Assembly (NCBI GenBank): GCA_964534745.1
Contig: CAZHQW010000004.1
Span: 1-64,000 of the forward strand
DNA from: G020354785 sp964534745
GTDB lineage: Bacteria; Bacteroidota; Bacteroidia; Bacteroidales; UBA10428
Length of the DNA stretch: 64,000 nt
Direction of reading: 5' to 3'
Positions 35,615-45,480 of this stretch are shown here, piece by piece. The notes below the pieces were generated by a model that saw nothing but the letters and a program-made list of their open reading frames with translations, did not search any database and was not told the origin of the DNA. Position 1 is the first letter of the stretch. Each line of letters opens with the position of its first letter. The translations under genes and the position numbers were made by a program.

Positions 35615-37879
35615 ATGGAAAATAAAAAAGAGTCCATTGTCCAATTAACAATTCTGGCTATTATTATTTCTTTGCTTTTTCCTGTTGCAGCGATATTTAT
35701 TGATATAATACTCCACGAGAGTTTTTCCTATACTTTGAGTGACTTTATGCGCCTTTATGCTGAAAATCCCATACAGTACATTATTTTATCGCTTGTAATT
35801 ATTATTCCCGTGGTCACCTTCTTTTCCATAAGGTATTTTTCAAAAATCATGGATAAGAAGCAGAAAATTATCGATTCCGAAAAACACAAGACAAAAAGAA
35901 TAGAAGAGTTTACAAAAAAACTGATACAGGAAGATTTTTCGCATGATTTCGAAAGTGATAAGGACGATAGTCTTGGAAAATCATTACTGAATCTAAGGGA
36001 CAAGTTAAAGGGAAATAAAGAGACCGACCTAAAGAGAAGAAAGGAAGATGAACAAAGGAACTGGACTGCAGAGGGACTGGCAAAGTTTGGAGATATACTC
36101 AGAAATGAGATAGACAACGTTGAATCACTGTCATTCAGTATTATCAAGGAGCTTACAAATTATATCGATGCAACGCAGGGAGGGTTTTATCTGCTTAAAA
36201 ACAGCGACGGCAAGGAGAAGTTTTTTGACATGACAGCGTTCTTTGCCTATGACCGCAAAAAGTTCGCCAATAAACAAATCGCCTGGGGTGACGGATTGAT
36301 AGGTACAAGTGCGGCAGAGAAAAAGTCAATATATGTAACCGATGTTCCCGAGGACTATGTTAGTGTAACATCCGGATTGGGATACACAAATCCCAAGTCA
36401 ATACTGGTTGTTCCATTGATAAAAGATGACAATATTTTCGGAGTTATTGAATTCGCTTCTTTGAATAAAATTGAATCCTACCAGCTTGATTTTGTTGAAA
36501 AGGTAGCGGAGAATATCGCCTCGACATTATCAATGGCTGAAATAAGCATAAAAACAACCAGGCTGCTTGAGGAAACAAAAGCCCAAGCCCAGGCCCTTAC
36601 CTCACAGGAAGAAGAGATGAGACAGAACATGGAAGAATTACAGGCCACCCAGGAAGAAGCGACAAGACAGGCAGAAAAGTTTGTGCTTATGGAAAACACG
36701 GTAAATCATACCATGATTCGCGCCGAATATGATAAGGAAGGCTACCTTTTGTATGCAAATACCAAGTTTCTCAATAAGCTGGGGTATTCAATGACAGAAG
36801 AAGTGGAAGGAAAACATATAACTGAATTCATCGGCAAAAAAGACAGGGAATGGTTTAAGGAAATATGGGATAACCTTGCCAAGGGAGGCAGGCACTTTGA
36901 AGGATATATGAAACATATAACAAAGGCAGGAAAGGACCTCTGGACGATGGCGACATATACCTGCATAAGACTTGATAATGGTCAGGTGGACAAGATCCTT
37001 TTTCTAGCCCTTGATACTACAGAACATAAAAATCTCAGCCTTAAGATGGAAGGTATAATTGAATCGGTGAACCGCTCAGGTATTAAGATCGAATTTGATA
37101 TAAACGGTAATATTGCTGATTACAATGAATCATTTCAACATCTGTTCAAATATACTAACACAGATATTACATCCCTTTCTGTGTTTGATCTTATAAATCC
37201 GCTTGAGCTTGAGAGTTTTAACAAAAAGTGGGAAACTGTAATCAAGGGGGTCGGATTCCAGGGACAGTTCAAGGTTAAAACCAAAAATGACGAGGAAAGA
37301 TGGATAAGGGGAGCTTTCAGCGTAATATACGACATGTACGGCGATGTAGATAAGATCTTCTTTATCGGCCAGGATATTACAAATGAAAAGAAGATGGAAT
37401 TAAACCTTAGAGAACAGACTGAAATACTTAGAAACCAGGAAAAGCTGTTGCGTGAATCCAAAAAGGAACTGACAAGGAAACTGAGGGAAGAAAAGCTTGA
37501 AATGAAAAACCAGTATAGTGCAATCGAGAAAGTTAAAAACAGGAATGAAAAGACCCTTGAGGAATTACCGGATGCAGTAGTGACTATTGGAAGCGATAAT
37601 AAAATAGTATTCTTTAATAAAGCTGCAGAGAAATTGTGGGGTTATGGCAGAAGTGAGGTCCTCAACCAGGATGTTGGCATTTTATTCTCAGAAAAGACAA
37701 TTGACGTGGATGAATTTGTGGCAGCTATTGTTGGACCCGGTGATAATAAGATTATTAATAAAAGGAAAAAAACAAAGGTACTAACCAAAGACAGGAAAGA
37801 AAGGGAAGTAACGATTCTGCTGGCAAGAGCCAGGCTTGAAGACGAGACAACATACACAGCCTTCATAAATTATATTTAA
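35615..37879 (+). CDS. membrane PAS/GAF sensor protein without a kinase domain
   Basis: 754 aa. Two membrane helices (about 10-31 and 53-71) enclose a short periplasmic loop. A linker and coiled coil (75-145) are followed by a GAF domain (about 150-315), a long coiled coil rich in Gln/Glu (315-355, with QEEEMRQNMEELQATQEEA, a pattern frequent in Bacteroidota sensors), PAS 1 (about 360-470), PAS 2 (about 480-590), another coiled coil (595-645) and PAS 3 (about 648-754), where the protein ends. No HisKA, HATPase, GGDEF or phosphatase domain is present. It must therefore act by contact, perhaps with the soluble hybrid kinase encoded 46 bp downstream. Confidence 0.85.
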   Translation: MENKKESIVQLTILAIIISLLFPVAAIFIDIILHESFSYTLSDFMRLYAENPIQYIILSLVIIIPVVTFFSIRYFSKIMDKKQKIIDSEKHKTKRIEEFTKKLIQEDFSHDFESDKDDSLGKSLLNLRDKLKGNKETDLKRRKEDEQRNWTAEGLAKFGDILRNEIDNVESLSFSIIKELTNYIDATQGGFYLLKNSDGKEKFFDMTAFFAYDRKKFANKQIAWGDGLIGTSAAEKKSIYVTDVPEDYVSVTSGLGYTNPKSILVVPLIKDDNIFGVIEFASLNKIESYQLDFVEKVAENIASTLSMAEISIKTTRLLEETKAQAQALTSQEEEMRQNMEELQATQEEATRQAEKFVLMENTVNHTMIRAEYDKEGYLLYANTKFLNKLGYSMTEEVEGKHITEFIGKKDREWFKEIWDNLAKGGRHFEGYMKHITKAGKDLWTMATYTCIRLDNGQVDKILFLALDTTEHKNLSLKMEGIIESVNRSGIKIEFDINGNIADYNESFQHLFKYTNTDITSLSVFDLINPLELESFNKKWETVIKGVGFQGQFKVKTKNDEERWIRGAFSVIYDMYGDVDKIFFIGQDITNEKKMELNLREQTEILRNQEKLLRESKKELTRKLREEKLEMKNQYSAIEKVKNRNEKTLEELPDAVVTIGSDNKIVFFNKAAEKLWGYGRSEVLNQDVGILFSEKTIDVDEFVAAIVGPGDNKIINKRKKTKVLTKDRKEREVTILLARARLEDETTYTAFINYI

Positions 37880-37925
37880 AAAGGATTTTCTGCAGAATGC
37901 ATAGGCCCGGAAAAAAAAGCGGATA

Positions 37926-39482
37926 ATGCAAAAGAAAGATGATTATTGTTACCAGCTATTAAAAGTCCTTGAACTTGAGAATATTGGATACTGGACAAAA
38001 GAAAAGGACAGTGATATAATGCATTTTTCTGAAATGGCGGCGCAAATAATAGGTCTTATGACCGGTGATTTATCCATGAAGTTGAATGATTTCCTTGGCA
38101 ATGTCTATTCAGAAGACAGGCACACCCTTGAGCATTACATTAATGAGCTGCCCGGGGGAAAAGATTTCACCGAGTGCATCTTTAAGATGATGAGGTTTAA
38201 TTCGGAAACCAAAGAAGTTATAAATTTATCAACGCGCATAACGAATATCTATGGTTATGACAGCAAGAACCTCCTTATATTAGGTACTATATCAGACATT
38301 ACGAAACAGGAAAAACTCAAAAGGGAAGCCCTGAGGATAAAAGAGAAAGCTGAAGAGCTTTACATGCAAAAGAACATATTCCTTGCTAATATCTCACATG
38401 AGATAAGGACCCCTATGAACTCGATTGTAGGTTTCTCGGAACTGCTGAATATAGGTAATCTTGATGCCCGCACCCGCAATGAATACTTTAGAATAATTAA
38501 ACATCAGGGCCTTCAATTGCAAAAGCTGGTAGATGATATTTCCGAACTGGCAAAATATGAAACAGGCGAGCTGAAAATCAATAAATCACCATGCAACTTC
38601 AATTTATTAATTAACGAGTTATTAATCAGTTTTAACCATCATAAATCCAAACTTAACAAGGATAATGTCACAATAAAGATTAGTCTGCCGCACAGCGAGG
38701 AAATAATAGGGTACACAGATTCGGGAAGGATAACCCAGATATTGTCAAATCTGATAAATACCTCCTTGTATTTCACTGACAGGGGAATAATAGAAATAGG
38801 TTATTACAAGGCTGATGATAAAAAGTTAATATTCTATGTTAAGGACACGGGAGCCGGTTTTACGGCAGATGAACAGAAGTATATATTTGACAGACTCTCA
38901 CAGGTTGAGGAAACGATTATAAAAAAATTTGAGGGACTGGGATTAAGCCTTACCATTTCCAAAGGTCTCGTTAAACTGATGGGTGGCAAAATATGGCTGG
39001 AATCAGAGCCAGGTTCTGGTACAACATACTACTTTCAGATACCTTATGAGGAACTCCCTCACGATGATACGCCGGAAGAAATTGAAGAAGCTCCTGTCCT
39101 GTCGCAATACAGCTGGAAAGACAGAATAATTATTATAGTTGAGGATGATGAGATAAATTACAGGTTTCTTGAAGCTGTGCTCCATAACACTGATGCGCGG
39201 ATCATACATGCCGATAACGGATACCAGGCCATTGACCTTTGCAAATCGATAAATAAGATCGATTTGATACTTATGGATCTTAAACTGCCTGATATTAGCG
39301 GCTTTGATGCAACACTCGAGATCAGGAAGATAAATAAGGACATACCTGTCATAGCACAGACAGCCCTTGTGCTTAAGGAGGAAAAAGAGAAATGCCTCAA
39401 GGCAGGTTGCAATGACATCATTACCAAGCCCATTGAAATAGGTAAGCTTCTCAGACTTATAAACAAATATCTTAGTGAATAG
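37926..39482 (+). CDS. hybrid histidine kinase with C-terminal receiver
   Basis: 518 aa, soluble, no membrane helix. A short PAS-like sensor (about 10-127), then HisKA with phospho-histidine H158 in FLANISHEIRTPMN, HATPase_c (about 260-375, with N-box near QILSNLINTS, G1 VKDTGAGF and G2 EGLGLSLTIS), and a REC domain (about 395-515) with acceptor D451 in LILMDLKLPDISG. It lies 46 bp after the kinase-less PAS/GAF gene, so the pair looks like a split sensor and kinase. No HPt protein is in the window; the single-domain REC proteins nearby could receive phosphate through an unseen relay. Confidence 0.92.
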   Translation: MQKKDDYCYQLLKVLELENIGYWTKEKDSDIMHFSEMAAQIIGLMTGDLSMKLNDFLGNVYSEDRHTLEHYINELPGGKDFTECIFKMMRFNSETKEVINLSTRITNIYGYDSKNLLILGTISDITKQEKLKREALRIKEKAEELYMQKNIFLANISHEIRTPMNSIVGFSELLNIGNLDARTRNEYFRIIKHQGLQLQKLVDDISELAKYETGELKINKSPCNFNLLINELLISFNHHKSKLNKDNVTIKISLPHSEEIIGYTDSGRITQILSNLINTSLYFTDRGIIEIGYYKADDKKLIFYVKDTGAGFTADEQKYIFDRLSQVEETIIKKFEGLGLSLTISKGLVKLMGGKIWLESEPGSGTTYYFQIPYEELPHDDTPEEIEEAPVLSQYSWKDRIIIIVEDDEINYRFLEAVLHNTDARIIHADNGYQAIDLCKSINKIDLILMDLKLPDISGFDATLEIRKINKDIPVIAQTALVLKEEKEKCLKAGCNDIITKPIEIGKLLRLINKYLSE

Positions 39483-39867
39483 CCCTTTGCCGCACCTTTG
39501 CTCTTCTTATGTAGTCCCTGATATTTAAATATATTGAAATTGCAAATGCTGCGAGGAATGAAACAAGAGTGACAGTATTTATAAAACGGGGGTCAAAGTC
39601 CAGTCCGCTTAGCCTGTCTGCCAGATATTTTACGTATGAATCAGGCAGTCCGGTATGACCCATCTTTACAAGTATCTTGAAATGCCAGTCAGTGAGAGGG
39701 CAGTAACCCATTCCGCAGAAAATGCCCAGAATAAACCAGGATGCACAGGTCAGGGAAAGGGTTATTAGATTAAGCTTCCTGGTTTTTCTGAAAATCCAGC
39801 CGAACAAATTAAAGAATATTAAAAGTGTATGAAATGTTATAAAGAAAAAATCAACTAATTTTAGCAT
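39472..39867 (-). CDS. DUF2784 membrane protein
   Basis: 131 aa with about four membrane segments. The conserved block GMGYCPLTDWHFKIL identifies the DUF2784 family of unknown function. The C-terminal tail is basic (RRAKVRQR), the likely cytoplasmic end. It overlaps the 3' end of the hybrid kinase by 11 bp in the opposite direction and is divergent from acyP, with 6 bp between start codons. Confidence 0.8.
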   Translation of the reverse strand: MLKLVDFFFITFHTLLIFFNLFGWIFRKTRKLNLITLSLTCASWFILGIFCGMGYCPLTDWHFKILVKMGHTGLPDSYVKYLADRLSGLDFDPRFINTVTLVSFLAAFAISIYLNIRDYIRRAKVRQRAIH

Positions 39868-39873
39868 GGTAAT

Positions 39874-40155
39874 ATGCAGGTTTTAATGATACATAAAGAT
39901 ATTCAAATATTCGGAATGGTTCAGGGTGTCGGATTCAGATATTCGGCCAGGCATGCCGCAATAAATTACGGCATTAAAGGCTATGTGAGGAATATGCCTG
40001 ACGGCAGTGTTTATATTGAAGCTGAGGGACAGGAACAGAATATGGCCGAATTTATTAAATGGTGCAGGAAAGGACCCGGCTCAGCATATATCGAAAACAT
40101 AAATGTCGAAGAGGGCGCAATGAAGAATTTTGAACTCTTTGATATCAGGTTTTAA
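39874..40155 (+). CDS. acyP: acylphosphatase
   Basis: 93 aa, the usual size. Hydrolyses the carboxyl-phosphate bond of acyl phosphates. Catalytic arginine in QGVGFRYSAR and asparagine in GYVRNMPDGSV are both present; C-terminal YIEN and FELFDIRF fit the fold. Start at 39874 (MQVLMIHK); a start four codons later is also possible. It overlaps the end of cstA by 11 bp, convergent. In a genome with acetyl and butyryl phosphate as intermediates it could drain those pools. Confidence 0.92.
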   Translation: MQVLMIHKDIQIFGMVQGVGFRYSARHAAINYGIKGYVRNMPDGSVYIEAEGQEQNMAEFIKWCRKGPGSAYIENINVEEGAMKNFELFDIRF

Positions 40156-41851
40156 CATTCTTCATAAATAATGACCTCACTCCGCTCACAAGCATCCACA
40201 GCGTAAGCAGAAGCACAAGAACGGCAATAACAAGAAGTATCGCAGATCCTTTTTTTTCTATGACACCGGGTTTCAGTAAACCAAGCACATTATTTATCAT
40301 GGCCCACACGGTAGTTATAAGCACAAACAACATGGGAATAAAGGCAACAAGGTAATTTTTCCCTTTATGATAAAGGTAGATGCTTATTATTCCGAGTCCG
40401 AGTGCGGCAAGAAGCTGGTTCAGTGCGCCAAAGATAAGCCAAAGCCTGAGTGCCTCTTTGGCTGTAATCTGAAAGTATATTATAATGGCTGCAAGCAAAA
40501 CAACAATAAATGTCGCAAAGTACCTGCTTCTTATGGGCCTGATCACTGTTCCCGCCTTAGTCTTGAAAATTTCCTGGAGGGAGAGCCTTTGTATCCTTGT
40601 AGCCGAGTCAAGGGTAGTATTGGCAAAGCTCACAACAAATACAACTATTAGTACGGTGCCAAACTCTTTATGAATACCTATACTTGATAACAGATTAGAA
40701 GCACCATCAACGAAAGCTGCAATTTTGGGACTTATGTCTATTCCACTGGCAATTCTGCTCCAGGTCGAATAATGGTCGTAGAATGCCCCTTTCCCCAATC
40801 CCCCGACAACAGCAATGATAACAAGGACGGCAAGAAATCCTTCAAGTATCATCCCCCCGTAACCGATCAATACGGAGTCTTTTTCTTTATCTACCTGCTT
40901 TACAGTAGTACCGGAGCTGGCCAGGGAATGAAAACCGGAAATGGCGCCACAGGCAATGGTAATGAATAACATGGGCATCAGTCCGGGTAAATTCGGGTCA
41001 GTATCATGTACAACACGATTAATTGCAGGTGCATCAATAGCAGGATGGGCAATTATTGTTCCTGCCACCAGCAGTATCATAGCTATTATCAGCTGGTGGG
41101 AATTTATATAATCTCTTGGCTGCAAAAGTTTATTTACGGGCACCGTTGAAGCAAAGAACACATATATAAGTATAATCAAGCCCCATAACAGCTTCCTGTT
41201 CACCGGGTTACCAATAAATGCAAATTCGATCTCAATATAAGGACCTGCAATAATGGATAAATACATTAGTGCCACTGCTATTATTGAATACAATAACTCA
41301 TTCCCTCCCCTTCTTATCTGCCATCCCAGCCATACGGCCACAGGTATCTGAAACCAGACGGGAAATACCGATGCAGGGTATTCAACAAAAAGTGTAGCCA
41401 CAATAATAGCAAAAAGTGCCAGGACCATCCACAATAAAAACTGGATGAGAAACTGGAATGCATAGCGGGTTGAATTATTGACAATATTTCCTGTAAGGTC
41501 GCCTATCGACTTACCCTGGTTTCTTGCAGATATTACAAGAGTGGCAAAATCATGTACTCCTCCCATAAATATTGAGCCGAAGAAAACCCAGAGAAAAGCC
41601 GGCAACCAGCCCCAGATCACTCCTATTGCCGGACCGACAATAGGACCTATTCCGGCAATTGTTGTAAAATGATGCCCGAAGACTATACTTCTTTTAGTCG
41701 GCATAAAATCAACACCATCCCTGAACTGGTGTGCAGGCATTTTGTTTTTATCTGAAACACCCAGTATTTTTCCGGCTATGTATCTTCCATATGTTCTGTA
41801 AGCAACTATATAGCCTGCAAAGGCCAGAACCATAAGCACAACAGTGTTCAT
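40145..41851 (-). CDS. cstA: CstA-family carbon starvation / pyruvate or peptide transporter
   Basis: 568 aa with about 15 membrane helices. The CstA core (MPTKRSIVFGHHFTTIAGIGPIVGP near 50-75) and IACGAISGFHSLASSGT near 295 are conserved. Known members import pyruvate or peptides during starvation. This is the shorter form lacking part of the C-terminal domain of E. coli CstA. Monocistronic by position: divergent from the universal stress gene across 228 bp and convergent with acyP. Confidence 0.92.
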   Translation of the reverse strand: MNTVVLMVLAFAGYIVAYRTYGRYIAGKILGVSDKNKMPAHQFRDGVDFMPTKRSIVFGHHFTTIAGIGPIVGPAIGVIWGWLPAFLWVFFGSIFMGGVHDFATLVISARNQGKSIGDLTGNIVNNSTRYAFQFLIQFLLWMVLALFAIIVATLFVEYPASVFPVWFQIPVAVWLGWQIRRGGNELLYSIIAVALMYLSIIAGPYIEIEFAFIGNPVNRKLLWGLIILIYVFFASTVPVNKLLQPRDYINSHQLIIAMILLVAGTIIAHPAIDAPAINRVVHDTDPNLPGLMPMLFITIACGAISGFHSLASSGTTVKQVDKEKDSVLIGYGGMILEGFLAVLVIIAVVGGLGKGAFYDHYSTWSRIASGIDISPKIAAFVDGASNLLSSIGIHKEFGTVLIVVFVVSFANTTLDSATRIQRLSLQEIFKTKAGTVIRPIRSRYFATFIVVLLAAIIIYFQITAKEALRLWLIFGALNQLLAALGLGIISIYLYHKGKNYLVAFIPMLFVLITTVWAMINNVLGLLKPGVIEKKGSAILLVIAVLVLLLTLWMLVSGVRSLFMKNVKT

Positions 41852-42079
41852 TTCACCAGTATTTGAAATACAACTTTGTTAGTAATAAATTATTAATAGA
41901 AAATTAAAAATAGTAACTTTAATTAATATTTAATTAATTACATTATATAATTAACAGTATAAATAAAAACAATAATAAAAAAAATATTGTTTAAACTATT
42001 GAATATTAACACCATAACTATTATATTTACATCAGTATTATAAGCTGGGCACAACAATCTTCTTTTAATAATTCCGGAC

Positions 42080-42895
42080 ATGAAAGAAACAAAAAGAACC
42101 ATACTCATCCCCTATGATTTCACCATGCTTTCAGATTGCGCGCTTGAACATGGTGTACAAATTGGCAGACTGCTGGACAGCGACATAACTCTGCTCAATA
42201 TAATTGACAATCTGAAAGATGAAGTACATGTAAAGGATAGGCTCACTGAGAAGGCCAAAGAAGCACAGAAAGAGTTTCATATACTGCCCAAGGTAATGGT
42301 CAGGCCGGGAAAGGTGTCGCAGGCAATAAAAGACGTGGCAACAAACATTAACGCGGACCTTGTGATAATGAAAACAAGCGGGCCAAAAGGCATTCAGAGG
42401 TTTACCGGAAGCAGGGCAATAAAAGTGATGTATGGTTCAAAGATTCCCTTTATAGTTATACAGGCACCGCCAAAACGGGAGATTATCAAACAGGTTATTG
42501 TCCCTATTGATTTCAGGTTCGAGAACAAGGAAAAACTAAAATGGATTAATTTCCTGACAAAGATCTATACTCCCAGTGTTTATCTTTTCCGCCCTAATGT
42601 TTCTGATTACAGGATAAGGAACAACCTGAAATTTGCCACCAATTTTCTTGAAGGAAGAAATATAGGATTTGAGCTTGTTCACGCCCGGGGCAAGAAATCC
42701 TTTGTGGAAGAAGCTATTGACTTTTCAAACTTCATAGATGCGGATCTGTTAATTATCATGCTAAGCCGCTCTATTACGCTGGGTAAGATCCTTTTTGGCC
42801 TGAATGACCAGAAATATATAACCAATAAATACAAAGTACCTGTAATGTGCCTCAATCCGCGGACAGATTTAAGGAAGTTTGCAGGATTCAGATAA
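42080..42895 (+). CDS. tandem universal stress protein
   Basis: 271 aa with two USP domains (about 8-137 and 140-265). The first keeps a recognisable ATP-binding loop, GPKGIQRFTGSRAIKVM before PFIVIQA. The second is degenerate at that position (GLNDQKYITNKYKVP), so perhaps one nucleotide binds per chain. USP proteins help in stress and growth arrest. Divergent from cstA, which fits a shared starvation response. It overlaps batE at its 3' end by 8 bp, convergent. Confidence 0.88.
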   Translation: MKETKRTILIPYDFTMLSDCALEHGVQIGRLLDSDITLLNIIDNLKDEVHVKDRLTEKAKEAQKEFHILPKVMVRPGKVSQAIKDVATNINADLVIMKTSGPKGIQRFTGSRAIKVMYGSKIPFIVIQAPPKREIIKQVIVPIDFRFENKEKLKWINFLTKIYTPSVYLFRPNVSDYRIRNNLKFATNFLEGRNIGFELVHARGKKSFVEEAIDFSNFIDADLLIIMLSRSITLGKILFGLNDQKYITNKYKVPVMCLNPRTDLRKFAGFR

Positions 42896-43643
42896 TCTCC
42901 ATGTCTTCTTTCCTGATCCATCCTACTGTACCGTCACCTATCCTTATCCTGTTCCATATGTCAAGGCTATCCTCTATTATTATCTTTGTACCCTCATGGA
43001 TTATAAACAAATCGACCCCTGACTCTGCAGGAGAGCTCTTTGCCGTCACGGTAGGAGAAATGATTATAGCAGAGTCTTTTGCTGTCAGTAGTTCTTTGCG
43101 CTTCCATGCAGAATAGAATGCAGACACAGAAATAAACAGTATTATTATCCCCAGCCAAAAAGTTAACTTCTTCAATGCAATCCTTGCAGAAAACAAATAA
43201 ACCAGAAATAATACGAGGAACAGCAAAAAGGCAGAGATGCTTATCACAGCCCATCTGTCCGGACCAGTCAAACTGACTATATTCCTTATCCAGGTTTTTA
43301 TAAAAAACTCAGGTATTATATCTATCTTATCAATAACATGGGCATTAGCCAGGGCAAGATTGTGACTGACATCATCATCATAGGGATCAAGCTTTTTTGC
43401 CCTCTCATAATTCAGAATTGCCATTGGAATATTATTAATCTTATAATAGGCATTGCCAAGATTATAGTATAATTCCGGAGCTTTATACCCTGAATCAACG
43501 GCTTGCTCATACGCTTCAATTGCATAATAATATAATCCCTTCGCATATGAGTCATTACCGAATTTTATTACCGAGTCAGCTTCAAAAGCGAACAGGGACG
43601 ACATAAGTAAGTTTATTACAACAATAGTAACTGCCTTTCTCAT
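42888..43643 (-). CDS. batE: BatE-like TPR/SH3 membrane protein
   Basis: 251 aa. Signal peptide or N-terminal helix 1-20, TPR units (about 24-100, KGLYYYAIEAYEQAV and ELYYNLGNAYYKI), two membrane helices (about 135-155 and 160-180), then a C-terminal bacterial SH3 domain (about 185-251, ending GTVGWIRKEDMEII). This is the standard BatE layout. Last gene of the Bat operon; its ATG overlaps the batD stop by one base. Confidence 0.85.
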   Translation of the reverse strand: MRKAVTIVVINLLMSSLFAFEADSVIKFGNDSYAKGLYYYAIEAYEQAVDSGYKAPELYYNLGNAYYKINNIPMAILNYERAKKLDPYDDDVSHNLALANAHVIDKIDIIPEFFIKTWIRNIVSLTGPDRWAVISISAFLLFLVLFLVYLFSARIALKKLTFWLGIIILFISVSAFYSAWKRKELLTAKDSAIIISPTVTAKSSPAESGVDLFIIHEGTKIIIEDSLDIWNRIRIGDGTVGWIRKEDMEII

Positions 43644-45463
43644 TATCGTAATTTTTGCTGAAGTTTTATAATTGTATTGATTGCATCGGCATAAAGCTTA
43701 TGCATTCCTTCCGATTCAGAAACCGGACTGTACCTGGAGTACTCGCAGGTATCAATTATATCCAGGAACCTGTTTATAAGTTCATCATCAACCTTATGTT
43801 CAACCAGGGCCTGCCTTGAAGAGTCTTTTGACAGGCGGGCACCAGGAATGCTCAACTTGTCACTGAGGTAGCCCCACATTGCCTTTAGTACTTCCTCGTA
43901 AAATGCCTCATGGTTATTATGTTTCATCAATACGAGAGCTTTTCTCAGCCTTCTGCGAGCATATTTGTTTGCCTGCCTGTTCTTAACCAGGCTTATGTTT
44001 GAATTGCGTTTTATTCTTTCCCTTCTGATGATTATGAAGGCAATAAATAATAAAAACGATACAAGGTATGCAGCATAGAAGGCCGGGGATTCAAATATAT
44101 AGCCGCCTTTCTTTGATACTTTAAAAGGCTTGCTTTTGATATAAAATATATCACTACCCAGCAATTTAATATCTTCCTTTGATAATCCTGTTATAACTAT
44201 ATCGGTAGTATCCTCCCTGCCTTTTATAACTGATATATTAAATTCCTGGGTTTTCAGTGTTTTATATAATTTTGATGAAGGATCAAAATATGTGAATTCC
44301 ACAGGTTCTATTTTATAGTCTCCGGCATATCTCGGTATAATTGTATATTCAAATGTCTGGCGACCGGACAAGGCATTGTCCTGAACAGTATTTACGAGAG
44401 GTTCAAATGTTTCAAGCGAGGGCGGAAATTTTATCTTCAGGTCGTCAATGAGTTTGACATTACCTTTACCTGAAATATTTATCTTAAGAGTGATCGCATC
44501 ATTTGTAGTAACCTCAGTTTTATTGATTGATGCATCCAGATGGAAACTGCCCACAGCACCAGTATAGGAAGCAGGCCTGTTCAGGGGCAACGGCTTGATG
44601 TTCAACCTGACTTTTTGGCTTTTCAGTGTGACCGGCACATTCTGAACCGAGGGGCCGAAGAAATCGTCGAATATGCTTTTCGATCTCCTCTGTATTTGTT
44701 TCTGGTAGGCAACATCAACTTCAAACGGCTGAATAATAATTTCACCTGCCCTCTGGGGATAGAGCACAACTTTTCTAAGTATTCCCGTGCCGTATATTTC
44801 ACCATTAACATTTTCCCTTTCCAGGGACCTTAAAGCAGGTATGTCAACTGATTGCTGAAAGAATCCCTTAAAGTCAGGTCCCTTGAAATTAGGATCAACC
44901 TGTGAAAGGTTAAGCCTGGAATATATTTTTATCCATGCTACTATCTGTTCTCCCACGTAAGCACTTGTTTTATCCACATGTAATCTGACAAAGAGGTTTT
45001 CGCTGGCCGGAACATCAATTTCACCCGCCGGTTTTTCTTCAGTCTCATCTGCCTGTGTTGCTGATGGAGGTGATGGCGCACTTCCTTTAACCACTTCTAT
45101 TTTTACGGGATTGGACTGGTAAGTGTCTCTTTTTATTTTTGCTGTTGCCGGCGGTATCGTATAGGTTCCCTCGCTGACTGCCTGCAGGTAATATGTATAT
45201 GAATAATTTACCGACCTGGTTGTCTTACCGTTAACTATCTGGATGCTCGAGCTTGAGCTTGTGCTGGGTCCCCCGAGGAGCCGGAAATCACTGAACTCGG
45301 GTATCTCCAGTTCCGAGGGATTGGCATTAAGCTCATAAACAAGCTGAAACTGTTCCCCTGTCCTTAGCACATCAGGTGCTGCATAGGCCTTAAAACTAAT
45401 ATCCTGGCTATGCAGGCCTGATAGTATGCTAAAAACTGACAATATAAAAAAACAGTGCCTCAT
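43643..45463 (-). CDS. batD: BatD, oxygen tolerance membrane protein
   Basis: 606 aa. Signal peptide 1-19 (GLHSQ). Tandem Ig-like beta domains fill about 20-440, including the BatD motif VLRTGEQFQLVYELNAN near 30 and NLFVRLHVDKTSAYVGEQIV near 155. A membrane helix (about 460-480) is followed by a basic cytoplasmic tail with a helical bundle (about 500-600). Probably the periplasmic structural part of the Bat complex. Overlaps batE by one base and follows batC by 17 bp. Confidence 0.9.
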   Translation of the reverse strand: MRHCFFILSVFSILSGLHSQDISFKAYAAPDVLRTGEQFQLVYELNANPSELEIPEFSDFRLLGGPSTSSSSSIQIVNGKTTRSVNYSYTYYLQAVSEGTYTIPPATAKIKRDTYQSNPVKIEVVKGSAPSPPSATQADETEEKPAGEIDVPASENLFVRLHVDKTSAYVGEQIVAWIKIYSRLNLSQVDPNFKGPDFKGFFQQSVDIPALRSLERENVNGEIYGTGILRKVVLYPQRAGEIIIQPFEVDVAYQKQIQRRSKSIFDDFFGPSVQNVPVTLKSQKVRLNIKPLPLNRPASYTGAVGSFHLDASINKTEVTTNDAITLKINISGKGNVKLIDDLKIKFPPSLETFEPLVNTVQDNALSGRQTFEYTIIPRYAGDYKIEPVEFTYFDPSSKLYKTLKTQEFNISVIKGREDTTDIVITGLSKEDIKLLGSDIFYIKSKPFKVSKKGGYIFESPAFYAAYLVSFLLFIAFIIIRRERIKRNSNISLVKNRQANKYARRRLRKALVLMKHNNHEAFYEEVLKAMWGYLSDKLSIPGARLSKDSSRQALVEHKVDDELINRFLDIIDTCEYSRYSPVSESEGMHKLYADAINTIIKLQQKLR

Positions 45464-45480
45464 TGGCTATTCTTATTTAA

